This document shows, in pieces, positions 1-8,165 of a stretch of 20,063 nucleotides of DNA (the stretch's first letter is position 1; each line of letters starts with the position of its first letter). The notes beneath the pieces are model-generated. The model was not told the origin of the DNA. It made no database searches and saw nothing but the letters and a program-made list of their open reading frames with translations. A program made the translations under genes and the position numbers. Source of the stretch: an uncultured Eubacteriales bacterium (GTDB lineage: Bacteria; Bacillota; Clostridia; Oscillospirales; Acutalibacteraceae); NCBI GenBank assembly GCA_948762645.1, contig CAQBRY010000022.1, forward strand, positions 1 through 20,063. The letters run 5' to 3'.

Positions 1-1846
1 CAAAATGTATGACATAGCTTATCCTTCTGAAAAAAGCACTGTCTATATTCTGTAAAAAATTCGTAGTCATTATTGTTATTCCTTCATATTCCTCCATTTT
101 TTGGAGCAAAAACGACGTCTCAACATTAGCGTTTTTATCGTGTGAATCTTTTACTTCTGTCCTTTTACCAAAAAGTGCGTCGGTCTCGTCGAAAAATAGT
201 ATTACGTTACTACTCTTGGTCTCATTAAAAATACTGTTTAAATTTTTTTCCGTCTCGCCTATATACTTCGAGACCACCTGCGACAAATCAACCCTATAAA
301 TTTCAAGTCCCAAATCATTCGCTATTACTCCGGCAGCCATAGTTTTACCTGTACCAGGGGGGCCTGCAAACAGCATACGTACTCCTCTACCATAAAGTAT
401 CCTGTCTTTCATCTTCCATTTATCATAGACTATATGTTTATATTTTACCTGTGCACATGCACTTTTAAGCATCTCCTTCTCCTTAGGATTAAGTATGAGG
501 TCTTTCCATGTGTGTTTTGACTTCACTCTTGTAGCTTTTTCAGACAGCGTATTAACTATCTGAGAATACGCACATTCACACATATCTTTTTCGTCGAGTT
601 TTTTATTTGATCTTGATAAGTATAAATTCCTGGCTCTATTTACCGTACCTATTATTTGTCCCGGATTAAATCCGAATTTATTCGACATATCAGACGCCTT
701 TACATCTGTAATTTCCTTTAGTGATTCAAAATTCTTTTCCCATAAAATTAATCTTTCTTGACTATCTAAGTTTTCAAGATTAATCTGTAAGAACCTGTCG
801 CCATTTATGTCTGCGGCCTTCTTTAGATCCGTATCGGAAAGCATAAATACTACTTTACTATATGCTCCAACATTATCAAATATAAAATCAATATTATACT
901 GATATTTTGAGATATCATCATACAAAATATCTATACCCGTAATTGCTATATATCCTCCATTTAATGTTGCCTCTCTAAAACACGTAATGAGCGTACTGTT
1001 AAATTTTTCTTTATCGCTAATATCGCACTTCGAAATATTAATTATTATTACCGCCTGCTCTGCCATTTGTGCGACCCTTTTAATTATTGTACGCTTACCT
1101 ATCCCACTATCCCCCTGCATATATATAAAAGTTACGTCGTTTTTTCCAGATGTTATTATAAAATTGTTAATGTTTGAAGCAATGTCCTCCCTTATAGGAA
1201 GTTCAACATTCCCTCCAGGAAGTACTACCTCTGCCCCAGAAATTGACAGATTCTTTTGAGCATTATATACTATAAAATCAAAAATTCTTTTACTGATTAC
1301 CAATTTATTATTCTCAAGACACAATGCCTCTAATCGATATTTAGAATTGTCCAATGACTTGCATCCAGAACCTATATTGTTGATATCATAAGTAAAATTA
1401 TATACTTTATATAAAGTCTCGAAATCTAAATCTTTTTGTCCAAAGAAAGTATTTATCCTGTCAAATAATCTACGGTATCTACTATTTACTTCACAAGATA
1501 TTAATGCAAATATACAAAACCATTCAAAGTTGTTTAAATTATATCTTTTTTTAATATACTCACCAGAATAGAATATTTTTTTGTTTGCTATTACTTTATT
1601 TTTTATATAAGTTCTTGATTGGTTAATATCTTTTGATCTATCTTCTATAAAAGTATCAATCTCCTCCTGTATTTTTTTACTGTCATAAAACATTCCTGTA
1701 TTAAACTTTTCTGCTTTATTTATTAACATTATATAATGGGTTAATATTATCTCTACACATTTAAAATTATCACTTAAATATTCATCATAACTTTCATACG
1801 GCTTTAATATATTGTCTATATTAAAAAATTCATCAAATAATCTCAC
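1..1846 (-). CDS. AAA+ ATPase of contractile-injection-system type (Afp15/Pvc15-like), 3' end outside window
   Basis: About 615 codons are open from a GTG start to the window edge, so the C-terminus is missing. GTG is chosen because an in-frame TAG lies immediately before it and a GGGG ribosome-binding patch sits about 8 bases upstream. Residues about 60-190 are a helical N-terminal domain with the pattern of eCIS ATPases (NLNNFEWFCIFALISCEVNS, then RYRRLF). A first AAA domain near residue 245 keeps a P-loop (GDSGIGKRT), but its Walker B is degenerate (YIAITGIDIL, no Asp-Glu pair). The second AAA domain is intact: GPPGTGKT near 496, pore-loop region SKYIGETEKN, Walker B VILFFDETDALFGKR, sensor TTN, and FFRR arginine fingers. 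In eCIS loci this ATPase is a conserved accessory factor thought to act in assembly or remodelling. The particle genes would lie off the left edge, so a stand-alone ATPase of this family cannot be excluded. Confidence 0.85.
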   Translation of the reverse strand, partial: MRLFDEFFNIDNILKPYESYDEYLSDNFKCVEIILTHYIMLINKAEKFNTGMFYDSKKIQEEIDTFIEDRSKDINQSRTYIKNKVIANKKIFYSGEYIKKRYNLNNFEWFCIFALISCEVNSRYRRLFDRINTFFGQKDLDFETLYKVYNFTYDINNIGSGCKSLDNSKYRLEALCLENNKLVISKRIFDFIVYNAQKNLSISGAEVVLPGGNVELPIREDIASNINNFIITSGKNDVTFIYMQGDSGIGKRTIIKRVAQMAEQAVIIINISKCDISDKEKFNSTLITCFREATLNGGYIAITGIDILYDDISKYQYNIDFIFDNVGAYSKVVFMLSDTDLKKAADINGDRFLQINLENLDSQERLILWEKNFESLKEITDVKASDMSNKFGFNPGQIIGTVNRARNLYLSRSNKKLDEKDMCECAYSQIVNTLSEKATRVKSKHTWKDLILNPKEKEMLKSACAQVKYKHIVYDKWKMKDRILYGRGVRMLFAGPPGTGKTMAAGVIANDLGLEIYRVDLSQVVSKYIGETEKNLNSIFNETKSSNVILFFDETDALFGKRTEVKDSHDKNANVETSFLLQKMEEYEGITIMTTNFLQNIDSAFFRRISYVIHF

Positions 1847-1881
1847 CTAATATACCCCATTTTTACATATTTATACAATTT

Positions 1882-1920
1882 TAGAACCATTGCCACTTCT
1901 TACCTTGGCTTATGGTTCTA
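1882..1920 (-). other. Strong hairpin between the leader-protein gene and the AAA ATPase gene
   Basis: A perfect 9-bp inverted repeat (TAGAACCAT at 1882-1890, ATGGTTCTA at 1912-1920) continues inward with a 4-bp GCCA/TGGC stem and a 10-base loop. On the minus strand, the direction of both flanking genes, no U-run follows, so it is not a textbook terminator. It could be an attenuator, a processing site or an RNA stabiliser. On the plus strand it is followed by TTTTATTA, but no plus-strand gene feeds into it. Confidence 0.55.
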
Positions 1921-1970
1921 TTTTATTATATCTCAATCTTTAGTTTATATAATTAATAGCCTACTTCATT

Positions 1971-2531
1971 TTAAAAAAGTTTACCGTTTTTTAGACCAAA
2001 TCCTTTTACGATCTCTTCTGATTCCTCTTTTTGACCTGTAAGATGCTTTATGTCTTTAGTACATCTGTTTTCCTCCCCTTTTCCTCCGACTACATTTATA
2101 AGAGCATCGGCTGTCCAGTCCACAGCCCGTCCATATGTTGACTTATCTTTTCCTATACCCGTAAAATTTTGTAAACCAGTCTTAGTAGGATTATCCTGCT
2201 TATCCTTAATATTTCCTGAAACATCAATTCCAAATTTAACCGTTCCAGCAACAAGTGCCAATGCAATAGTTGTTTTAAAAGCATATTTAATTGCATCGCC
2301 AACAGAGTCCTTATCACCACCACTTATAATTTCTAATTCCTTGTCAGTAAGATTTAAATTTCCCTTCATCGCTTCAGATACTTGCACACGTATTTCATTG
2401 GCGTCTTCCAAACTTATATTTATACCTTTTTCCCCTAAAACATCTTTAAACCCTTGATCAGTTTCCTGACTTACAAGTTTTTTAATAAATTCTTGGTCTT
2501 GTGATATTTGATCTAAGGTATTTTTGTCCAT
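1971..2531 (-). CDS. Protein with Nif11-like double-glycine leader and 114-residue C-terminal part, function unknown
   Basis: The protein has 186 residues. The ATG start is preceded by AAGGAG at 10 bases. Residues 1-72 resemble Nif11-type leader peptides: an acidic amphipathic helix (QDQEFIKKLV), a central helix, and an end at LTDKELEIISGG, a typical Gly-Gly processing site at residues 71-72. In known systems such leaders are recognised by RiPP-modifying enzymes and removed by C39-peptidase ABC exporters; none is visible in this window. The remaining 114 residues have a hydrophobic stretch at about 82-105 (AFKTTIALALVAGTVKFGI), Gly/Lys-rich segments and a single Cys near residue 156, so a Cys-rich lanthipeptide core is unlikely. 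It may be a bacteriocin-like secreted protein or cargo of the system whose ATPase lies downstream. Leader call about 70% sure; role unknown. Confidence 0.7.
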   Translation of the reverse strand: MDKNTLDQISQDQEFIKKLVSQETDQGFKDVLGEKGINISLEDANEIRVQVSEAMKGNLNLTDKELEIISGGDKDSVGDAIKYAFKTTIALALVAGTVKFGIDVSGNIKDKQDNPTKTGLQNFTGIGKDKSTYGRAVDWTADALINVVGGKGEENRCTKDIKHLTGQKEESEEIVKGFGLKNGKLF

Positions 2532-2573
2532 AATTTTTATTCTCCTTTATTATAATATATCTATTTTTATATA

Positions 2574-2602
2574 ATATTATTATATTATAATAAGTTAGTC
2601 AA
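2574..2602 (-). promoter_or_regulatory. Sigma-A-type promoter for the leader-protein gene
   Basis: On the minus strand TTGACT (2602-2597) is separated by 17 bp from TAATAT (2579-2574), about 43 bases upstream of the 2531 start codon. Other TATAAT-like words lie nearby in this very AT-rich stretch, so the -10 assignment is the best-spaced choice rather than the only one. Confidence 0.5.
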
Positions 2603-2735
2603 TTATTTTATATATAAATTATCAATTAATACTAATGCCTCATATTATTGTTCCCGCATACCCATCAAACTATTTTATTTAATTTATAGAAATGATAAAA
2701 TATAAGCTATCAAAATTTATTTAGGTGGATTAAAA

Positions 2736-5339
2736 TTGAAGAAAATATTAGTAATTGACAGTAATAGTATATTTAACAGGGCCTTTTATGGAATAAAATT
2801 ATTATCGACGAAAACCGGAAAATTTACAAATGCTATATACGGATTTATAGTAACTCTAGAAAAACTAAAATCTCAAATTAATCCGGATATAATTATCTGC
2901 GCATTTGATCTTCCTCAAAAAACTTTCAGAAATGAAATCTATTCGGAGTACAAACAAAATCGTCATGGTATGCCGGATGAACTTGCCTCGCAGCTTCCTG
3001 ACCTTCAAAACTTGATAGACTATTTGGGATATAAAATCATTACATGCGAAGGGTACGAAGCAGACGATATATTAGGAACAATTGCAAATATTTGTAATAA
3101 AAATGATGATTATAAATGTGTATTGGCAACCGGTGACCGGGATATTTTACAATTGGTTTCAAAAAATGTAAATGTTAATATGGCAGTCACACGTATGCAA
3201 AAAACTGAAACGATTTTATATGGTGAAAATAAAATAAAAGAAGAATATGGTATATCTCCCAATCAGCTAATCGACGTCAAGGCACTTCAGGGAGACACCT
3301 CCGATAATATCCCCGGTGTAAAGGGTATCGGACAAAAAACTGCCCTCAAATTAATACAGGAATATCAAAATATCGACAATATCTATAATAATATTGAATC
3401 TCTTAATATTAAGGAAAGTCTAAAAAAGAAATTAATCGAAGGCAAAGACTTAGCTTATATGAGTAGAGCTCTGGGAAAAATTTATACTAAAGTCCCCATA
3501 GACTTAAATCTTGAAAACTATTCTCCAAAACCCGTTTGTGTACACAAAGCTGAAAAACTTATGAAGGATCTTGAGTTTTTTTCACTTTTAAATAAAATGA
3601 ATTTCTCATCTAATGAAAAAAATAAAGATGAAAAATTAGAATCTTTTAAAAATATTCCTGTTCAAATAATTACTGATTACATTAAAATGCTTAAAACTAT
3701 AAAGTCAAAAAGAGAAATTTATTTTCTATCAGACATTAAAAATGAAGCTATACAAAAACTTATTATCTATATAGACGATAAAATATATATTGCCCAAAGC
3801 TCCCACAAAGATTTTTTAAGTTTTACGAAAGAGTTACTTGAAGATTCCAAAATCTCTAAAATTACTTATGATTCAAAACTTTTAAAATACTTGTCGCTTA
3901 AAATGCAAATAAACGTGTCAAATATCAGTTTCGACATCTTACTTGCATCATATATTATAAATCCGTCAATGTCCAATTACTCTTTGGAAAAAATTATCCC
4001 TATGTACGATATCTCTTACCCTAATATAAATAACGACGATCAAGAAAAAATAATCTTACATACTTCCATATTACCCATACTCACACAAAAATTAAAAAAT
4101 GAACTTAAATCTCAAAATCAACTCTTCCTCCTTGAAAAAATAGAACAACCTCTTGCTTTAGTCCTTGCCGACATGGAAAATGTAGGCTTTGAAATAGATA
4201 AAAACGGTCTTGAAGAATATTCACGGAAGCTACAGCAAAAAATTGACGGTCTACAAAACAATATCTACGATATAATCGGTATCGAGTTTAATATAAATTC
4301 TCCAAAGCAACTCGGTCAAATACTATTTGAAGAGTTAAAATTAAGTAAAGGTAAAAAAAATAAAAGCGGATATTCAACCAGTGCAGAAGTTCTGGAAAGT
4401 CTAAAAAACGATCATCCTGCCATAAATCTTATACTTGAGTATAGAATGCTTTCAAAGCTTAAATCTACTTTTTGCGATGGTATGTTAAAGCTTGTAAAAA
4501 AAGATTCGAGAGTATATTCTTTGTTCAATCAAACCGAAACCCGTACCGGACGAATAAGCTCCCTAGAGCCTAATTTACAAAATATTCCCATTAGAACACC
4601 ACTTGGACGAAATTTAAGAAAATATTTTAAAGCAAAAGAAGGATGCGTACTAATAGACGCCGATTATTCTCAAATTGAACTTAGAGTTCTTGCTCACCTT
4701 TCAAAAGATAAAAATATGATAGAATCTTTCAATCAGAAGCTTGATATACACAGTATTACAGCTGAAAAAATATTTGGCGTTAAACCTGAGGAAGTAGACA
4801 CCGAAAAAAGAAACTTCGCCAAAACTATTAACTTTGGCGTTATATATGGTATGAGTGCTTTTTCACTCTCAAAAGACCTTAAAATAACAAAATTGGAAGC
4901 TGATAAATACATAAAAAACTATTTCGAGTTCTACAGCGGAATATATGAGTACATGGAAAATACTATAAAAAAAGCAAAAGAGGACGGTTTCGTTAAAACT
5001 ATTTTTAACCGTATAAGATATTTACCGGAACTTTCATCTTCAAACTATAATATTAGATCGTTTGGTCAGCGTATAGCAAGGAATATGCCTGTGCAAGGCA
5101 GTGCCGCGGATATAATAAAAATCGCTATGATAAACGTATGCAGAAGGCTTAAACAGGAAAATCTTAAATCAAGACTCATACTTCAAGTACACGACGAACT
5201 TATCATTGAATCCCCACAAGACGAATTTTTTATCACTCAAAAACTTTTAATTGACGAAATGGAAAATGCCGTTCATTTAGATATACCCCTTATTGTAAAT
5301 TCCGAAATCGGTAAGACCTGGTATGATACAAAATCTTAA
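2736..5339 (+). CDS. polA: DNA polymerase I (proofreading-deficient type)
   Basis: This 867-residue protein is of normal polA length. It fills gaps and removes RNA primers in replication and repair. The TTG start is supported by AGGTGG 7 bases upstream and by the conserved beginning KKILVIDSNSIFNRAFYG. Residues 1-290 are the 5'-3' exonuclease: YEADDILG, GDRDILQL and the helix-hairpin-helix GDTSDNIPGVKGIGQKTA. Residues about 300-460 keep the 3'-5' exonuclease fold (FDILLASYIINP) but not the DxE metal site, where FLSDIKN stands, so proofreading is probably lost, as in Bacillus and Thermus enzymes. The polymerase domain has TETRTGRISS, motif A DADYSQIELRVLAHL near 640, motif B RNFAKTINFGVIYG near 692 with Phe at the dNTP-selecting position, and motif C QVHDELIIE near 817. 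It is divergent from the leader-protein gene. I found no clear promoter or terminator of its own. Confidence 0.97.
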   Translation: MKKILVIDSNSIFNRAFYGIKLLSTKTGKFTNAIYGFIVTLEKLKSQINPDIIICAFDLPQKTFRNEIYSEYKQNRHGMPDELASQLPDLQNLIDYLGYKIITCEGYEADDILGTIANICNKNDDYKCVLATGDRDILQLVSKNVNVNMAVTRMQKTETILYGENKIKEEYGISPNQLIDVKALQGDTSDNIPGVKGIGQKTALKLIQEYQNIDNIYNNIESLNIKESLKKKLIEGKDLAYMSRALGKIYTKVPIDLNLENYSPKPVCVHKAEKLMKDLEFFSLLNKMNFSSNEKNKDEKLESFKNIPVQIITDYIKMLKTIKSKREIYFLSDIKNEAIQKLIIYIDDKIYIAQSSHKDFLSFTKELLEDSKISKITYDSKLLKYLSLKMQINVSNISFDILLASYIINPSMSNYSLEKIIPMYDISYPNINNDDQEKIILHTSILPILTQKLKNELKSQNQLFLLEKIEQPLALVLADMENVGFEIDKNGLEEYSRKLQQKIDGLQNNIYDIIGIEFNINSPKQLGQILFEELKLSKGKKNKSGYSTSAEVLESLKNDHPAINLILEYRMLSKLKSTFCDGMLKLVKKDSRVYSLFNQTETRTGRISSLEPNLQNIPIRTPLGRNLRKYFKAKEGCVLIDADYSQIELRVLAHLSKDKNMIESFNQKLDIHSITAEKIFGVKPEEVDTEKRNFAKTINFGVIYGMSAFSLSKDLKITKLEADKYIKNYFEFYSGIYEYMENTIKKAKEDGFVKTIFNRIRYLPELSSSNYNIRSFGQRIARNMPVQGSAADIIKIAMINVCRRLKQENLKSRLILQVHDELIIESPQDEFFITQKLLIDEMENAVHLDIPLIVNSEIGKTWYDTKS

Positions 5340-5442
5340 TTTTATATAATCAGTTTTAATATATTTTGATTTATTGTATGTATAGCACAAAATCAAATTA
5401 CAGTAAAAAAATAATATTAGTTTGTCCGGAGGAAGCATTTAA

Positions 5443-6092
5443 ATGAGAAAATTTTTTAAGAAGCATAAATTTTTGTGGTCTTTTCTTTTTCTTATAATGT
5501 TTTTAAGCATCCCCCAAAGCTTTAAAGCAATACAATATATTATGGAAGCAGCAACCGTAGGAGATAACATAGAAGAAAAAACAAACTGTTTCGTGCCATA
5601 TGCAATAATCCTGATAATGATAAATGTCAATTAGTACTTAGAAATACATGGAAAATCAGTGTATACTCCGGTGAAAAAACTGATATAAGCATAAATTATG
5701 ATATAATGGGAGCTGCATTTATACTTAAAAAAGCTGATCTGGCAATTATAATATTCGATCTTTCAAAAGAATTTGCTACAGGTACAGCTGAAGTATGGGT
5801 AAATTACGTAAAAAGAAATAGTGATCATGCAGATATTATTTTAATAGGTACGAACTGCTGCAAAAACTCTTTAGACGTAGATGAAAACAACCGTTGCCTA
5901 CAAGATTTTGCAATAACATCTCAATTACATTATTTCCCCGCAGACTACAATATGGGGGAAGGAATAAATCCGATAAGGGAACACCTGTATGAAAGAGCAA
6001 AAAATTTTGTTTATCTAAAAATGAAAGCCTTTTTTCATCCGTTGATATTTCAGTACATCCCGATCCGCATAAGTGTTGCTAAACAATTTTGA
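5443..6092 (+). pseudogene. Frameshifted Rab/Ras-like small GTPase with N-terminal hydrophobic segment
   Basis: Two open frames, 5443-5634 and 5568-6092, read as one protein if a frameshift is allowed near 5576-5610. The first begins after GGAGGA with MRKFFKKHKFLWSFLFLIMF, a signal-peptide- or anchor-like segment, and reaches VGDNIEEKT, a degenerate P-loop. The second follows a Rab order: WKISVYSG where WDTAG is expected, KKADLAIIIFDLS like the Rab 'GADAIILVYDLT' strand, EVWVNYVKRN, IILIGTNCCKNS for the NKxD loop, and FPADYNMGEGINPIREHL for the SAK loop. A second -1 shift at the T6 run 6030-6035 would give an ending of PDPHKCC and stop at 6082, for about 213 residues in all, a normal Rab length. 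Most nucleotide-binding motifs are altered, so GTPase activity is doubtful. Both shifts fall at A6 and T6 runs, so decay and homopolymer sequencing error are both possible. Confidence 0.6.
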
Positions 6093-6118
6093 TGCTAAAC
6101 AAAGGATATAATATTTTT

Positions 6119-6577
6119 ATGAATAAGTCGAAACCACATATTAATATTAGGAAAGCATCTTCTCAAGATACACAAAACATATATATTATAGAAAAAGAAT
6201 GCTTTTCAACACCATGGTCTGAAAACTCCATTTTATCCGCTATAAATAATAACCATACTTATTTTGTTATTGCTCAAGAAAATGATAAAAATATCATAGG
6301 GTATGCTGGACTTTATTTCGTCCAGACAGAAGGTTACATATACAATATAGCGGTTAAAAAACATTTTCGAAAACTGGGGGTTGGAACTAGGTTGGTAAAT
6401 AGTTTAAAAGACTTTTGTATTGAAAATTCTATGGAATTTTTGTCGTTAGAGGTTCGTAAGTCTAATACCTCCGCTATTAAACTTTATGAAAAAATGAACT
6501 TTAAAATACTGGGGACAAGAAAAAATTTTTATAGTTCTCCATCTGAGGATGCTATAATTATGACTGTTTATTTTTAA
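6119..6577 (+). CDS. rimI: GNAT N-acetyltransferase, RimI-like (ribosomal protein S18 alanine acetyltransferase family)
   Basis: This 152-residue protein belongs to the family that acetylates the N-terminal amine of ribosomal protein S18 from acetyl-CoA. The family pattern is clear: INIRKAS at the start, IEKECFSTPWS at 24-34, the strand YIYNIAV, and the acetyl-CoA loop R84-KL-G87-V-G89 (RKLGVGTRL). The end has LEVRKSNTSAIKLYEKMNF and then GTRKNFYSSPSEDAIIM. I chose ATG 6119 because it puts the conserved IRKA at residue 10 and has AAAGGA 11-12 bases upstream; ATG codons at 6089 and 6092 would add residues without a ribosome binding site. It directly follows the broken GTPase gene and is closed by a strong terminator. 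Exact substrate is inferred from family similarity. Confidence 0.88.
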   Translation: MNKSKPHINIRKASSQDTQNIYIIEKECFSTPWSENSILSAINNNHTYFVIAQENDKNIIGYAGLYFVQTEGYIYNIAVKKHFRKLGVGTRLVNSLKDFCIENSMEFLSLEVRKSNTSAIKLYEKMNFKILGTRKNFYSSPSEDAIIMTVYF

Positions 6578-6592
6578 ATTTTTATAAATGTA

Positions 6593-6630
6593 TCAATTGT
6601 ATAAAAAATTATATACAGTTGATTTTTTTT
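6593..6630 (+). terminator. Rho-independent terminator after the rimI-like gene
   Basis: TCAATTGTATA (6593-6603) pairs with TATACAGTTGA (6612-6622) with one G-U pair around an 8-base loop, followed directly by eight T residues. It lies 16 bases after the stop codon at 6577. Confidence 0.8.
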
Positions 6631-6646
6631 ATTTAATAGTTATAAT
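6619..6646 (+). promoter_or_regulatory. Candidate promoter for the helical-protein gene, overlapping the terminator
   Basis: TTGATT (6619-6624), 16 bp, then TATAAT (6641-6646), 50 bases upstream of the ATG at 6696. The -35 lies inside the right arm and T-run of the preceding terminator, so the same bases would serve two functions. The -10 is a perfect consensus, but AT-rich chance matches are possible. Confidence 0.45.
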
Positions 6647-6695
6647 TAATACTAAAAATGCAGTATTTTGCATTATAAAATAAGGAGGAAAAAAT

Positions 6696-8165
6696 ATGCT
6701 GCCAATTACTATTGTAATATCTATACCTTCAGATTTAAAAAAGACATTCGATCAGGCAATATCAAATGCTAACAATTTATTATCAAGTCTAATTAATGAT
6801 CCGTCAGACTCCATACTGTCCACAATTAAAAAAGCTATTGCAAACAAGCACTCCAAAAGACAAGAACTAATATCATGCATTTGTGAAATTTATTCCATAC
6901 AGGCAAACTTCCCCACTTATACTACTAAAAAATTAAATTCAATCATAGAACAAGCAGCTAAAATAAAAGGAATCTTGAAGGATCCTATCTTAGTTAATCA
7001 TAAAAACTATGCTTATAAATCTATTTCTCAAAAAAAATCAACCGAAGCGGTATGGATCCAGGACCTTCAAGATTATTACTCATCTATTAACGCATATATA
7101 CAGAGTATAAATATATCAATGTCACTAATCTCTAAAACTGAAAATCAAATATCTGATAATCTCAAATATATTGAAAGCCTTTTCGATAAAATAGATAAAA
7201 TACATGCAAATCCTGATGCAGAAATTATCCAAGCCTATAATAAAATACACTCCGACATAAACAATATACAAGCTGAATTTTTAAAAATACAGAAAACACT
7301 TCCTCAATACTCAAAGGCTCTAAATTCAGAAATAACTATGTCTAATCAAAACATTAGTCAGCTAAACAACTTTATAGCACATCTTTCAACAAATACAACT
7401 CTATCCCAAGCCATAAAAATTATTAAAACCTTCAAACTTAGTGCAAATAATTATAATAAAATTTCCAAAATAGAAAATAATCCTTTACTTTCTGATATTT
7501 CACAAAAATCAGATACGTGTTCATCACTCGAGGAACAATTAAAAGGTTCAAATTCATCTATTACTAAGCAAATTACAGATTTTAATAAAAATTATACCCA
7601 AAATCTAGCAAAATCAAATGCCGCTCAAGACGATGCACTATCTGATTTAGAGAAAAATATACCGGAAGCTGTATCGACCTTAGACAAAACTATAACTTCA
7701 GCTATTCCTCTTATAAAACAATCTGAAGGTACTAAAAATGAATTTGCATCCGTAAAAGACAACATCGATCAAATCCATAAACATCCCAAAACAGGTATTT
7801 TTTCTAATACAAAAAACGAAGAAAGAACCGACTATGATATACTAAATTCTTTGTTAAAATCATATATTTCTAAATTAGATAAAAATGTAAATGAATGTAA
7901 AGATATATGTGGTCAAGCTCGAAAACTAAAAGATAATTTTTCATCGTATCTTGGTAAAATAAGAGACCTCAAAACAGCACAAAAAACTATTAAAGATTTA
8001 CAGCAACAAATAACCACTATTAATAAAAATATGTCTGACGATACTAAAAAAGCTACAGTACTATTCAATAAGTTCTCCCGGATATCTTCAAATCTTAAAA
8101 AAATTCGAGATGATTTTTCAAATGACAAAAGGATATCTACTTATATAAATAACTATAAAAAGTAG
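6696..8165 (+). CDS. Large helical, probably coiled-coil protein, function unknown
   Basis: I do not recognise this 489-residue protein. It starts after a near-perfect AAGGAGG 8 bases upstream. Almost the whole chain looks alpha-helical and polar, with heptad-like stretches rich in Ile, Leu, Lys, Asn and Ser (for example INNIQAEFLKIQKTL and DLQQQITTINKNM), and few Gly or Pro. The first residues (MLPITIVISI) are hydrophobic, but they lack the basic stretch and length of a normal signal peptide. The chain has only three or four Cys and no enzyme motif that I can see. The Asn/Lys/Ile-rich composition and the repeated long helices resemble surface, filament-like or phage-tail-like rod proteins, but that is only composition. 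It is a single-gene transcription unit between two terminators, convergent with dps. Confidence 0.75.
   Translation: MLPITIVISIPSDLKKTFDQAISNANNLLSSLINDPSDSILSTIKKAIANKHSKRQELISCICEIYSIQANFPTYTTKKLNSIIEQAAKIKGILKDPILVNHKNYAYKSISQKKSTEAVWIQDLQDYYSSINAYIQSINISMSLISKTENQISDNLKYIESLFDKIDKIHANPDAEIIQAYNKIHSDINNIQAEFLKIQKTLPQYSKALNSEITMSNQNISQLNNFIAHLSTNTTLSQAIKIIKTFKLSANNYNKISKIENNPLLSDISQKSDTCSSLEEQLKGSNSSITKQITDFNKNYTQNLAKSNAAQDDALSDLEKNIPEAVSTLDKTITSAIPLIKQSEGTKNEFASVKDNIDQIHKHPKTGIFSNTKNEERTDYDILNSLLKSYISKLDKNVNECKDICGQARKLKDNFSSYLGKIRDLKTAQKTIKDLQQQITTINKNMSDDTKKATVLFNKFSRISSNLKKIRDDFSNDKRISTYINNYKK

Noticed and set aside
987..1259. 90-codon plus-strand frame inside the AAA ATPase gene
   Set aside because: Antisense shadow; the ATPase reading is continuous through the region with family motifs on both sides.
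2050..2457. 135-codon open frame opposite the leader-protein gene
   Set aside because: It is antisense to a gene with a good ribosome binding site and recognisable leader, has no site of its own, and its composition looks like a reverse-frame shadow.
5365..5397. Inverted repeat TTTGATTT/AAATCAAA after polA as a terminator
   Set aside because: Only 8 bp with a single G-C pair, a 17-base loop and no T-run afterwards.
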